DNA of 64,000 nt from Alphaproteobacteria bacterium. GTDB lineage: Bacteria; Pseudomonadota; Alphaproteobacteria; Puniceispirillales; Puniceispirillaceae. The stretch spans positions 62,001-126,000 of the forward strand of contig JADHOL010000002.1 of the NCBI GenBank assembly GCA_016779005.1, written 5' to 3'. A program made the position numbers and the translations under genes. A model generated the notes under the pieces. It was not told where the DNA came from, did not search any database, and saw nothing but the letters and a program-made list of their open reading frames with translations. Below are positions 8,332 to 16,587 of the stretch, piece after piece. Position 1 is the first letter of the stretch, and each line of letters opens with the position of its first letter.

Positions 8332-9420
8332 CTATTGAAGAATTATGTGTTTTAAGCAAGATGTGAATTCTTCCATCTCGTTTGATGTGCCAATAGACAT
8401 TCGAAGCATATCTGGCAGGCCATATGGCGTCATATTTCGAAGCTGGATATTATGTTCTAGAAGGCGCGATTCAATATGACTCGCAGATGGCCCATTCTTA
8501 TCTCTGAAATCGAGCAGCATGAAATTTGCCTGACCTTTAAGAATTTTCACACCCATTTCATTGAATCGATTGACTATCTCAGTCATCCAAAACTGGTTAT
8601 GAGCGACCGATTCTTCTTGAAAGGCTCTATCCTCCATCGAAACCTTTCCTGCGAGTGCTGCCAATTGATTAACTGAAAATGGCGCACGTATCGACTGCAA
8701 AACAGCATATATTTCAGGTGGAAAATATCCCCACCCTAATCGCAAGGCAGCAATGCCAAAAAGTTTTGAGAAGGTACGCAGCATTACAATATTAGTGCTA
8801 GACTCAACCAGCTTAGCTGCATCAGACAGACCTTTAGTCACATATTCGCTATAGGCCCAGTCAAGCACAAGAACCACAGATTTTGGCAGTAATTCGATTA
8901 ATCTAGATATTTCAGATTCAGATATCATAGAACCGGTAGGATTATTGGGATTTGCTAGAAACACAAGTTTGGTTTTTGGGGTAAGCTTTGCAATAATCGA
9001 ATCAACGCTAACAGTATAGTCATCGTCAGGCGCAATAATAGGAACGCCGCCAGCAATTTTAATTGCTTGCGGGAATACAAGAAAGCCATATTGTGTGTGA
9101 ATTGCCTCATCACCAGGATTCAAAAAAGCTGTGCAAAGCAAATAAATCAGCTCGTCAGAACCATTGCCTGTTAAAATCTGGGCTGGATGTAATCTAAACC
9201 TTGATGCGATAGCATGTATTAATCCCTCATCTTGCTGCGCTGGATAACGATATAAATCAACCTCATTATTCTGGATTGCTTCCCTTACATGAGGTGAGCA
9301 TCCAATTCCATTTTCATTAGCAGAAAGTCTTATGAGTGACTTTGAGACATTCTTGCCGAATGCTGGTCTATAACTTACCAGAGATTGTATAACATCTGAT
9401 GGCACTGGCTTTATGGTCAT
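8332..9420 (-). CDS. hisC: Histidinol-phosphate/aromatic aminotransferase
   Basis: This 362-residue fold-type I PLP aminotransferase belongs to the HisC family. The motifs seen are LSANENGIG near residue 30, LTGNGSDELIYLL near 80-92, FLANPNNPTGSMI near 155, DWAYSEY near 185 and the PLP lysine in RTFSKLFGIAALRLGW near 215. The C-terminal RMSIGTSNEME contains the substrate-carboxylate arginine. HisC enzymes adjacent to tyrA, as here, are often the paralogue used for tyrosine and phenylalanine transamination. It could equally serve histidine synthesis; context favours an aromatic role or a dual one. Confidence 0.93.
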   Translation of the reverse strand: MTIKPVPSDVIQSLVSYRPAFGKNVSKSLIRLSANENGIGCSPHVREAIQNNEVDLYRYPAQQDEGLIHAIASRFRLHPAQILTGNGSDELIYLLCTAFLNPGDEAIHTQYGFLVFPQAIKIAGGVPIIAPDDDYTVSVDSIIAKLTPKTKLVFLANPNNPTGSMISESEISRLIELLPKSVVLVLDWAYSEYVTKGLSDAAKLVESSTNIVMLRTFSKLFGIAALRLGWGYFPPEIYAVLQSIRAPFSVNQLAALAGKVSMEDRAFQEESVAHNQFWMTEIVNRFNEMGVKILKGQANFMLLDFRDKNGPSASHIESRLLEHNIQLRNMTPYGLPDMLRMSIGTSNEMEEFTSCLKHIILQ

Positions 9421-9468
9421 TTTAGGATGTCTCCAGCTTTAATACATTCTATAACGTTTAAGAAGTTA

Positions 9469-10122
9469 CTATTTCAACGCGCTTGAAAGATTAACCCAAG
9501 CACCAATATGGACATGCGCGCTACTATCCGAATTTAAGCTAAAACCTGGCTTTTCAATTATGCTCGTCTCCACAAAACGGCTATTTCTAAACAGCGAAAT
9601 ATCAAATCCAGTTTCTTCTGGCATATTTTTGCAGATAATAGCAACATTATCCATCTTGTGGTTAAGATATATGCCTGTTTTTTCTCCAAGAGAGCTCGCA
9701 ATCTCTGCTAACTCACTATATGGAAAAAAAGCAACATCTGCCTGATTTTCAGATAGCTGTTTTATTATCTGCTCACCTGTAGAACAAAAGGTGAAATCCA
9801 AAAAACCAGCGCTAAATTCCGATGTGAAATCTTCTAGCCCCTCAAGGCTAATGATTTTAAAATTTGGTCTTTGACTATGAACACTTGATGCAAGTAACAC
9901 CCGCCATAGCCTCTCCACAACCTTATGTTCAACCGTGCCGTCTAGTTGCGAGAGCAACTGATGCATTAATAATGCCTCTCGAGCAGGGCGGTAAACAGGA
10001 CTGCCACCTGGCTTTGCAATTGCTATTTGGCGCGAGACATTCAACCGCCGTGTTACTAATTCCAGCAAAGCATGATCTATCTCATCTATCTTTTGTCTTA
10101 GCTCGACAAGCACATTTGACAT
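9469..10122 (-). CDS. Chorismate mutase (AroQ) with an extra C-terminal domain
   Basis: Residues 1-90 form an AroQ-type chorismate mutase helix bundle: LRQKIDEIDHALLELVTRR, then a basic segment, a Y-RPAREALLM stretch, and VERLWRVLLASSV. This domain converts chorismate to prephenate. Residues 90-217 are an additional domain that I do not recognise with certainty. The stretch EQIIKQLSENQADVAFFPYSE resembles the 'AVE-G-AD-GVVPIENS' element of prephenate dehydratase. However, the typical catalytic TRF and regulatory ESRP motifs are absent. It may be a degenerate ligand-binding domain. A GGGGGGCGA Shine-Dalgarno precedes the ATG. It lies just upstream of hisC and tyrA, so it feeds the same aromatic pathway. 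Confidence 0.82.
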   Translation of the reverse strand: MSNVLVELRQKIDEIDHALLELVTRRLNVSRQIAIAKPGGSPVYRPAREALLMHQLLSQLDGTVEHKVVERLWRVLLASSVHSQRPNFKIISLEGLEDFTSEFSAGFLDFTFCSTGEQIIKQLSENQADVAFFPYSELAEIASSLGEKTGIYLNHKMDNVAIICKNMPEETGFDISLFRNSRFVETSIIEKPGFSLNSDSSAHVHIGAWVNLSSALK

Positions 10123-10182
10123 ACATCGCCCCCCATTATAACCATCTTAATCAAATTTCTGCTTTCTAAACACGGATCCGAT

Positions 10183-10911
10183 TTATTCAGACGACGAATA
10201 AGCAGACTGGCTTTTCACAGGCGCAAACAATCGAGCCTTTGTTGTCGCTCTGTTTTTCTTTGGTTCTGCATAAACCATTTTGGTTGCTTCTACAATTAGC
10301 ACACCACCCAGAAGCTGCAATAAATGCTCTCCGACAATTTCAATCTGATTGGATACAGCCTCTGGTAATTTATCTGCAAATGGCGGCAGAAACAAACTCC
10401 TTGTGCATTTTTCGGGATTTAATCCCGTGTTTTTTAGCACCCTAACTATCTGGCCCTTGCTAAAAGGCGTGCCATGTCCGAATGGCGTTGTTTCTGCTCT
10501 TGACCATAAACCATGCCTATGAGGTACCATAAGTATTAGTTTTCCAGCACTTTTCAAAACCCGTCCTGCTTCCATCAAAAAACTATGATGATCAGGAATA
10601 AATTCCAAAGCATGGCTTATAAGAATACAATCTATCGAATCACTTTCCAGTGGCCAGCTTTTTGAATCAATTATTGCAGTATAGATTTCTTGCTCATATG
10701 CCCATGCCATACCCCCAATTTCCGCTGGCATAAGCACTGGGCAAATCATACCTTCTGGAAAAAAATAAAAGGGAAAACCAACCGCAAGATTAGAGGCAGT
10801 TTTAGAGGGATCCCAGATATTGCTAAGGTCTTCACGCAGTAATTTTGCAACCATCTGTCCGCGCGCGCCATTATAAAATGCAACGATTTTGCCGACATCA
10901 TATAGCATCAC
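10183..10911 (-). CDS. SAM-dependent methyltransferase (type 11)
   Basis: This 242-residue protein has the core of a class I SAM methyltransferase. The segment SDSIDCILISHALEFIPDHHSFLMEAGRVLKSAGKLILMVPHRHGLW near residues 95-140 matches the post-I and motif II/III region of Methyltransf_11 proteins. The glycine-rich motif I is weak: the N-terminal part (YNGARGQMVAKLL) is not a textbook SAM loop. In many alphaproteobacteria a homologue lies next to gloB or to the chorismate mutase/metX genes, as the mutase does here. The substrate is unknown. Confidence 0.75.
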   Translation of the reverse strand: MMLYDVGKIVAFYNGARGQMVAKLLREDLSNIWDPSKTASNLAVGFPFYFFPEGMICPVLMPAEIGGMAWAYEQEIYTAIIDSKSWPLESDSIDCILISHALEFIPDHHSFLMEAGRVLKSAGKLILMVPHRHGLWSRAETTPFGHGTPFSKGQIVRVLKNTGLNPEKCTRSLFLPPFADKLPEAVSNQIEIVGEHLLQLLGGVLIVEATKMVYAEPKKNRATTKARLFAPVKSQSAYSSSE

Positions 10912-11058
10912 CTAATCCTTTTCTGCATCCTTTTCTGCGTCCTTTTATGCGATATCAAACCTTATCAGTTTCTCGTAAAACAAAGCTTAAAGACTTTTTA
11001 ACAAGTTTGTCAGGATTTGGTATATGAAAATTGTGCTACCCTATAGGCACCATAATCC

Positions 11059-11424
11059 CTAACAGTTAGATAATATATAAGCTGCCTCACGGATATCTGA
11101 ATACACATCTGGCTTGCAAGTGCGCACCGACACACCAATAACAGTGGGCATTTTAAGCACCAAATCAAATATCTGACGCGCTAAGGTTTCTTGCAAATCA
11201 AAATGGGTGCTTTTGCTCAGCTCAAGAACAGCACTTCTTACCGTATCATAGTCAAGTGCCTCTTTTATATTATCAGCGCTTGGCTCCTTATCGGGATCTA
11301 AATGAACATCTAGATCAATTAGGATGCGTTGCGGCGCATCGCGCTCAAACTGATGAATCCCAATCGAACAAATCACTTCAATACCATAAAGCTGAAAATG
11401 TCGTTTTAAATTAGATTCAGGCAT
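11059..11424 (-). CDS. folB: Dihydroneopterin aldolase
   Basis: This 121-residue enzyme of the tunnelling (T-fold) family removes glycolaldehyde from 7,8-dihydroneopterin in folate synthesis. It shows the family pattern: YGIEVICSIGIHQFERDAPQRILIDLDV near residues 13-40, a DYDTVRSAV helix near 60, the FDLQETLARQI segment with the substrate-binding Glu near 80, and VSVRTCKPDVY with the catalytic-type Lys near 105. Length is typical. It begins one base after the stop codon of the upstream pteridine-reductase-like gene, so the two are probably one operon. The 147-base gap after the methyltransferase (10912-11058) shows no further gene. Confidence 0.92.
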   Translation of the reverse strand: MPESNLKRHFQLYGIEVICSIGIHQFERDAPQRILIDLDVHLDPDKEPSADNIKEALDYDTVRSAVLELSKSTHFDLQETLARQIFDLVLKMPTVIGVSVRTCKPDVYSDIREAAYILSNC

Positions 11425-11425
11425 T

Positions 11426-12190
11426 TTAGTTATCCTTCATAAAAGCCACATCCCTTGGTAGGGGTTGCAAATGCGCACCGCCATCTAGAATGATTGTTTC
11501 TCCAGTCATAGAGCTTGTTGATAATATTAAACGTGCCGCAGCGACTATATCTTCTGTATCTGCGCCTTTTCTTAATAAATTTCGCTGATGCGATTTCTCA
11601 AACTCTTCTTGTGTTTGACCACCGGAGGGAAGTGTAATACCTGGTGCAATTGCATTTACTCTGAGCTTTGGGGCATAGGCCTGTGCCGCTAATATACCAA
11701 AATTTTGAAGGGCTGCTTTTGATAAAGTATAGGTAAAATAATCTGGGTTAAGACCAAATAATTTAGAATCAAGCATATTGATTACACACCCTTGATTTTC
11801 ATGCCTAATATTTTTTGCAAATTCAGCTGTTAAAATAGCAGGTGCAGCAACATTTACAGCCATATGAGATTGCAACGTCTGTGCTGAAAATTCTGTGATT
11901 TCATCATACACAAACAAAGAGGCGTTATTTATTAATGCATCTAGACCCTCGCCCTGTGATGCTTGTTGAATTAATTGGATGCAGGCATCTGGATTAGATA
12001 AATCTGCTTGCAGAACTTCTGCTTTGAACCCTTTTTGTAAAAGATTATTGCATAGCTCATCCGCAGATTGACGATTACGATTGCAATGTATTATGACGTG
12101 CCAACCATCAGATGCAAGCTGTGTTGCTATTGCTGCTCCAATACGTCTGGCAGCCCCCGTAATTAATAGTTTTCTTGAAACCATTCCCAT
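11426..12190 (-). CDS. Pteridine-reductase/FolM-like short-chain dehydrogenase
   Basis: This is a 254-residue SDR. The cofactor loop is TGAARRIGAAIA, where Arg replaces the usual Gly, as in NADPH-dependent pteridine reductases (PTR1) and FolM. Where most SDRs have Ser in the catalytic triad this protein has Asp in the segment NMLDSK. The YTLSK tyrosine follows 13 residues later, the same Asp/Tyr spacing as PTR1. That, and its one-base spacing from folB, point to reduction of dihydropterin or dihydrofolate rather than a generic alcohol or keto substrate. The role is inferred: it might supply tetrahydrofolate if folA is absent from the genome, or make tetrahydromonapterin. Confidence 0.8.
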   Translation of the reverse strand: MGMVSRKLLITGAARRIGAAIATQLASDGWHVIIHCNRNRQSADELCNNLLQKGFKAEVLQADLSNPDACIQLIQQASQGEGLDALINNASLFVYDEITEFSAQTLQSHMAVNVAAPAILTAEFAKNIRHENQGCVINMLDSKLFGLNPDYFTYTLSKAALQNFGILAAQAYAPKLRVNAIAPGITLPSGGQTQEEFEKSHQRNLLRKGADTEDIVAAARLILSTSSMTGETIILDGGAHLQPLPRDVAFMKDN

Positions 12191-12263
12191 TTACTATCCT
12201 AAATACAAAACTAATAAACCATACCATAAAAGCGATGAAAACCAACTGCTATCCAATTTAGCC

Positions 12264-13250
12264 TTACAGCCTTGGCGCTATAATATGAGGGTGAATAGAT
12301 GTCTGTTGGCAAATTTTTGAGACATTCATCCCACGCATTAATCCATAATCAGTGACAAGAACAGATAGTAACCCTGCTGCTGTCGCCCCTAATATATCAG
12401 TGTGCAGCGAATCCCCTACCATTGCTATATGTGACTTTCTCAGTGGCCTATCTGTTTTGCGCTGAAGGATATCAATAGCCATCTGAAATGATACATGGTG
12501 CGGTTTTCCGTACCATTCTACCGGAAAATCTGCTTTTTTCAGTGCCCGAGTAACCCAATATCCAGGTTCTGCTGAAAACCCATTTTTTTGGGGTGCTGAA
12601 ACGTCTGGGTTTGCAACAAATACGGGCCGTGGATTTTCTATTAGGGCTGCCTCAAGCTCTGCCTGTTCTGCCTCTGTCCAGCCAACACTTCCCATAAATG
12701 CAAATGCTTCAGCCTCTCTTAGCGCGTCTTTATAGCTGCGCGCGTCCTTATACATATCGATATTATTTTTAAGAGGCGTTGTAGACGCGTTTAGGCGCAT
12801 TATGTTCTTCTCAGGCTTTTCGAGCAAATGTGCCTCAAGAACATCTCTGCTTGAGATAATATCACTAACATTAATATTTAATCCCCATCTTCTATATTTT
12901 TTGGCAGATATATCGGATGGGTAGCTAGCCCCATTCGTTAAAATAACAAAAGGAAGGCTGCGCGCGCGAATTTCTTCAAAGAAACTAAAAATTTCAGGGG
13001 TGGGCTGGTCGCCTATGTTAATGATTCCATACCCATCGAGAATCACCCCATCCACCTTATCTAGTATTTCGCGCACCGACCTAACTTTTTTTGAATTTAT
13101 CAATTTAGGTGCTGGCAAAATTGGTCTTAATAGCTCATAAATTTCGAATGTTTTTTCTGCATCTAATTTATCTGGAAGGGGTATTTCCAGCTTGTTCAAA
13201 TGCAGCTTATTGCCATCATTAGAATATGTTCTATCTGATCTATCAATCAT
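12264..13250 (-). CDS. HAD class IIA phosphatase-like protein (TIGR01459 type)
   Basis: This 328-residue protein has a HAD core with a class IIA cap, like NagD. Motif I is GVILDGYGII near residue 70: the nucleophile Asp is present but the second Asp of the usual DxD is Tyr. This matches the TIGR01459 subfamily, where DVWG is usual. Motif II is VILTNGA near 105, motif III is the Lys of YGKPHH near 245, and motif IV is VGDSLHTDILGA near 280. About 60 residues precede motif I and are not part of the HAD core; relatives have a shorter lead. The substrate is unknown. The gene is divergent from the FAD oxidoreductase. Confidence 0.85.
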   Translation of the reverse strand: MIDRSDRTYSNDGNKLHLNKLEIPLPDKLDAEKTFEIYELLRPILPAPKLINSKKVRSVREILDKVDGVILDGYGIINIGDQPTPEIFSFFEEIRARSLPFVILTNGASYPSDISAKKYRRWGLNINVSDIISSRDVLEAHLLEKPEKNIMRLNASTTPLKNNIDMYKDARSYKDALREAEAFAFMGSVGWTEAEQAELEAALIENPRPVFVANPDVSAPQKNGFSAEPGYWVTRALKKADFPVEWYGKPHHVSFQMAIDILQRKTDRPLRKSHIAMVGDSLHTDILGATAAGLLSVLVTDYGLMRGMNVSKICQQTSIHPHIIAPRL

Positions 13251-13363
13251 TATAATTGCCGATTTCCATTATATTTGGCACAGTCCTGCTACCTTACGCT
13301 GTGAGAGTTTAGGGTTCAATCACCTGTAGTAATAGACTGCTATAACGGAGAATTCAAATAACC

Positions 13364-14386
13364 ATGTTAACACACATATATGATTTCGTAGTTATAGGCT
13401 CTGGAATATCAGGGATATCAGCTGCCAACACACTCATAAAAAATAATAAGGACGTCCTTATTCTAGATAAAGCTAGAAATTCTGGAGGCAGGCTATCTAC
13501 AAGAATTCATCCTACATTTTCATTTGATCATGGTGCTCAGTTCTTCACAACAAAAGATTTAGAATTTAGTCAAATCGTTCACAAAGCCATACAAACACAA
13601 GAAATTGCTATTTTGGAGCATCCTGAAAAAGGCACTGTATATGCGGGAAATCCTGTGTTCAGGCCGTTTATCTCTAAACTAACTGGCTCCTTAGAAATCA
13701 TGCAAAACGCATCAGTGACGCATATTGAAAAACCACAGGACAAACCAGAGGAGCGCTGGTGCATATCTATTGCAGATAATCAGCCTATATTTGCAAAAAA
13801 TATCATTCTAACAATGCCTGCGCCTCAAACAAATGCGCTTCTGCCTGAATATCTAACAGAACTAAAACACACGTCCCTGCAAGCACTTTATGATCCTTGT
13901 ATCGCGATATTGGCTGGTGTTGAAGTGCCGTTATCCTCCTCGATTTTTCTGGATAATTCTGAGCTCTTGGATAAGCCCATCCTTATTGAAAAGGGCAATA
14001 TAGGGTGGTCTATTGCAAAATGGTCGCACTCCGTTGAAAATAACACTGCTTATCTCTCCGTAATTATTCACGCGAACCCTGAATTCTCATCACAACATAT
14101 AGAAGAAGATGTAAGCACATTTCCTGATAGCTTATGGGAGGAATGGAAATCGCATCTAAAAACAGATGCGAGGTTCGATGTATCGGCCCTGCCTAAACAT
14201 ATCTCCTACCTGAAGGGACATAAATGGCGCTATGCAAGAGTAACCAAAACCGCTGATGAAGAATGCGAGCGCACAAATCAAAAATACTCAATTGCCCTTG
14301 CAGGTGATTGGCTGGAGGGACCTCGCATTGAGTCTGCGTGGATTTCAGGGCGAAATGCTGCCATCTCTTTGTTGCCGCAAGACTAG
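13364..14386 (+). CDS. Renalase-like FAD-dependent oxidoreductase
   Basis: This 340-residue flavoprotein begins with a dinucleotide-binding fold: VIGSGISGISAANTL at residues 11-25, then ILDKARNSGGRLSTR near 35-49 and FDHGAQFF near 55-62. This last motif is characteristic of the renalase/NAD(P)-binding amine-oxidase-like group found in bacteria and cyanobacteria. The C-terminal IALAGDWLEGPRIESAWISGRNAA completes the FAD site. No membrane segment or signal peptide is evident. The substrate is unknown; bacterial renalases oxidise wrong isomers of NAD(P)H, but that activity cannot be assigned from sequence alone. Confidence 0.8.
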   Translation: MLTHIYDFVVIGSGISGISAANTLIKNNKDVLILDKARNSGGRLSTRIHPTFSFDHGAQFFTTKDLEFSQIVHKAIQTQEIAILEHPEKGTVYAGNPVFRPFISKLTGSLEIMQNASVTHIEKPQDKPEERWCISIADNQPIFAKNIILTMPAPQTNALLPEYLTELKHTSLQALYDPCIAILAGVEVPLSSSIFLDNSELLDKPILIEKGNIGWSIAKWSHSVENNTAYLSVIIHANPEFSSQHIEEDVSTFPDSLWEEWKSHLKTDARFDVSALPKHISYLKGHKWRYARVTKTADEECERTNQKYSIALAGDWLEGPRIESAWISGRNAAISLLPQD

Positions 14387-14462
14387 ACATAAACTATCTC
14401 TCGCAATAATTAGCGAAAGCAGCTTTAATCCCTGAAATTAAGGGCAAAAACAGACGCAACAC

Positions 14463-14490
14463 TTGACAGAAATAGTCGAGGATGTATAGT
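14463..14490 (+). promoter_or_regulatory. Strong sigma-70-type promoter for rplU-rpmA
   Basis: A perfect -35 hexamer TTGACA (14463-14468) is separated by 16 bases from TATAGT (14485-14490), a five-of-six match to the -10 consensus. This leaves an untranslated leader of about 120 bases before rplU, with no ORF visible in it. It is the best vegetative promoter match I see in the window and suits a ribosomal-protein operon. The remainder of the 230-base gap 14387-14616 holds no gene that I can support. Confidence 0.75.
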
Positions 14491-14616
14491 CTCGCAACTT
14501 CTTGAGGTAGGCTATTTTAATTTACCGATTAAAGTAGATTAAATATCGCGGGAATAACACAAAATACTGGTTTACATAATCAGAAATTCATTAACTTATT
14601 TATTGAGGATATCGCC

Positions 14617-15102
14617 ATGTATGCTGTGGTGAAAACAGGCGGGAAGCAGTACCGCGTTTCAAAAGACGATACAATCATGGTCGAATCTATAAAGGCGGAG
14701 GCTGGTGCCACCGTATATCTAGATGATGTGATGATGTTGGATAATGACGGTAGTGTTACGATTGGCACACCCAGAGTTGAAGGCGCAATTGTTTCAGCTG
14801 AAGTTGTAAAGCAAGCTCGTGGGCCTAAGCTGATTATCTTCCGCCGTAAGCGCCGAAAGAATCACCGCAGAATTCAGGGGCACAGACAAGATTTAACGCT
14901 ACTTAAAATATTAGATATAAGCCCAGATGGCAAGGCTGTAGCTAAAAAGCCAGCAAAGGCTGACAGCGCAGCTGAAACAAAAAAAGCAGCCCCGAAAAAA
15001 GTAGCCAAAAAACAAGCTGCTGAGAAACCAGTTGCTAAGAAAGCTGCTGCTAAAAAGCCAGCGGCTAAAAAAGCAGCCTCAAAAAAAGCAGCTGAAAAAT
15101 AA
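14617..15102 (+). CDS. rplU: 50S ribosomal protein L21 with an Ala/Lys-rich tail
   Basis: This is L21 of the large ribosomal subunit. Residues 1-103 are the standard fold: [15 protein letters not shown] at the start and [17 protein letters not shown] near residues 75-92, which contacts 23S rRNA. Residues 105-161 are an extension made of repeated AAKKPA/KKA units, rich in Ala and Lys. Such tails on L21 are frequent in alphaproteobacteria and probably bind RNA nonspecifically. A TATTGAGGAT leader supplies the ribosome-binding site. rpmA follows after 13 bases. Confidence 0.97.
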   Translation: MYAVVKTGGKQYRVSKDDTIMVESIKAEAGATVYLDDVMMLDNDGSVTIGTPRVEGAIVSAEVVKQARGPKLIIFRRKRRKNHRRIQGHRQDLTLLKILDISPDGKAVAKKPAKADSAAETKKAAPKKVAKKQAAEKPVAKKAAAKKPAAKKAASKKAAEK

Positions 15103-15115
15103 GAGGAGTTAACAG

Positions 15116-15385
15116 ATGGCACATAAAAAAGCAGGTGGTAGCTCACGTAATGGTCGTGATTCGGCTGGTCGCCGTCTAGGCGTTAAAAAATTTGGCGGCG
15201 AGGCTGTATTGGCAGGTAACATTATTGTGCGCCAACGCGGTACTAAATTTCACCCTGGTGATAATGTAGGCATGGGTAAAGACCATACTTTATTTGCGCT
15301 TCTTCCAGGTTCTGTAAGCTTTCGTAAAAAAGCCGGTGGTCGAACATTTGTTAATGTGAGCGATACTGCCGCCGCAGCAGAATAA
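15116..15385 (+). CDS. rpmA: 50S ribosomal protein L27
   Basis: This 89-residue protein is L27, whose N-terminus reaches the peptidyl-transferase centre. It starts [16 protein letters not shown], continues [11 protein letters not shown] and has the [20 protein letters not shown] block. No N-terminal cleavable extension of the Firmicute kind is present. It is co-transcribed with rplU from the promoter at 14463 and is followed by a clear hairpin terminator. Confidence 0.98.
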   Translation: MAHKKAGGSSRNGRDSAGRRLGVKKFGGEAVLAGNIIVRQRGTKFHPGDNVGMGKDHTLFALLPGSVSFRKKAGGRTFVNVSDTAAAAE

Positions 15386-15391
15386 TTCATT

Positions 15392-15453
15392 AATCAGCTT
15401 TGGTTATCAAAGGGAGAGCCTATGGTTTTCCCTTTGATTATTTTAAGCTGATT
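15392..15453 (+). terminator. Long nested hairpin terminator after rpmA
   Basis: An inner perfect 10-bp stem, ATCAAAGGGA (15406-15415) with TCCCTTTGAT (15429-15438), is followed by TATTTT. An outer 9-bp stem, AATCAGCTT (15392-15400) with AAGCTGATT (15445-15453), encloses both. It lies just after the rpmA stop and before obgE. This is consistent with full or partial rho-independent termination of the ribosomal transcript, leaving obgE at a lower level or under its own promoter. Confidence 0.85.
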
Positions 15454-15504
15454 TATAATGGGCGGTCTTTTACGAAGCGCCAATAGTTATGAAATTTATT
15501 AAAA

Positions 15505-16542
15505 ATGAAGTTTCTCGATCAAGCAAAAATATTTATTCGATCTGGAAATGGTGGACCTGGCTCCGTTAGCTTCAGACGAGAAGCTAATGTTCCTTATGGT
15601 GGCCCAGATGGCGGCGATGGGGGTCGCGGGGGTGACATTGTTGCAAAATGTGTAAATGGTCTCAATACGCTTATTGATTTTCGCTACCAACAACATTTCA
15701 AAGCCGAATCAGGGCGCCCTGGCGCAGGCAGAGATAAATCTGGATTGTCTGGAAAACAAATAATCCTCAGACTACCGGTTGGTACTCAGATCCTATCAGA
15801 TGATCAAACCACCATACTTGCTGATCTTACTAGAGTAGGCCAAGAAATCATTCTGGCAAAGGGCGGCGAAGGTGGGCATGGAAACGCTTTTTTCAAATCA
15901 TCTACCAACCAAGCGCCTCGCAAATCACAACCAGGCATTTCGGGATTGGAAATGTGGGTTTGGCTTCGATTAAAACTCATCGCGGATGCAGGATTGGTTG
16001 GGCTTCCCAATGCTGGCAAATCGACTTTTTTAAGTGTTGTCTCTGCCGCAAAACCAAAAATTGCTGATTACCCCTTTACAACATTGCACCCTAATCTTGG
16101 TGTTGTTGCTATCGATGGCAAAGAATTTGTAATGGCTGACATACCAGGACTTATTGAGGGGGCGCATGAAGGGGCTGGGATTGGCCACCGCTTTTTGGGA
16201 CATGTAGAGAGATGCCGCGTTTTACTTCATTTAATAGATGCAACTCATACTGACCCAATAGCAAGCTGGCGGACAATCCGAACAGAGCTATCTGCTTATG
16301 ATGATGGTCTTGCCCGAAAACCAGAAATTATAGCCTTATCAAAATGTGATTCCGCGCCAGACGATTATATAACTGATTTGATTAAAGAGCTTCAAAAAGC
16401 AGGAGCAAAAAATATATTGCGATTATCTTCTGTAACAGGCAGCGGTCTCAACGAGGTGTTGCGTGCGATAGATGATGTGATACAAAGTGAGAGAATAAAA
16501 GAAGAAAATGAGGGCAAGGTTCAAGAGCCTTGGCGCCCTTAG
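15505..16542 (+). CDS. obgE: GTPase Obg/CgtA
   Basis: This 345-residue GTPase is involved in 50S ribosome maturation and stress control. Residues 1-158 form the glycine-rich Obg domain ([28 protein letters not shown], then KGGEGGHGN). The G1 loop GLPNAGKS is at residues 166-173. The switch/G3 DIPGLIEGA is near 212, and G4 is SKCD near 283. After the G domain there is only a short acidic tail, so the C-terminal OCT domain of Bacillus Obg is missing, as in other alphaproteobacteria. Position after rplU-rpmA is conserved. Confidence 0.97.
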   Translation: MKFLDQAKIFIRSGNGGPGSVSFRREANVPYGGPDGGDGGRGGDIVAKCVNGLNTLIDFRYQQHFKAESGRPGAGRDKSGLSGKQIILRLPVGTQILSDDQTTILADLTRVGQEIILAKGGEGGHGNAFFKSSTNQAPRKSQPGISGLEMWVWLRLKLIADAGLVGLPNAGKSTFLSVVSAAKPKIADYPFTTLHPNLGVVAIDGKEFVMADIPGLIEGAHEGAGIGHRFLGHVERCRVLLHLIDATHTDPIASWRTIRTELSAYDDGLARKPEIIALSKCDSAPDDYITDLIKELQKAGAKNILRLSSVTGSGLNEVLRAIDDVIQSERIKEENEGKVQEPWRP

Positions 16543-16587
16543 CGTTTTTTTCTCTCTTGTAATGATGAATTCAAGGTTTGAGCGCAA

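Noticed and set aside
15000-15102. Ala/Lys repeats in L21 as a novel feature
   Set aside because: Such tails on L21 are widespread in alphaproteobacteria.
14874-15146. Minus-strand Ala/Phe-rich frame opposite the rplU tail
   Set aside because: It arises from the low-complexity Ala/Lys codons of L21 and overlaps both rplU and rpmA with no independent support.
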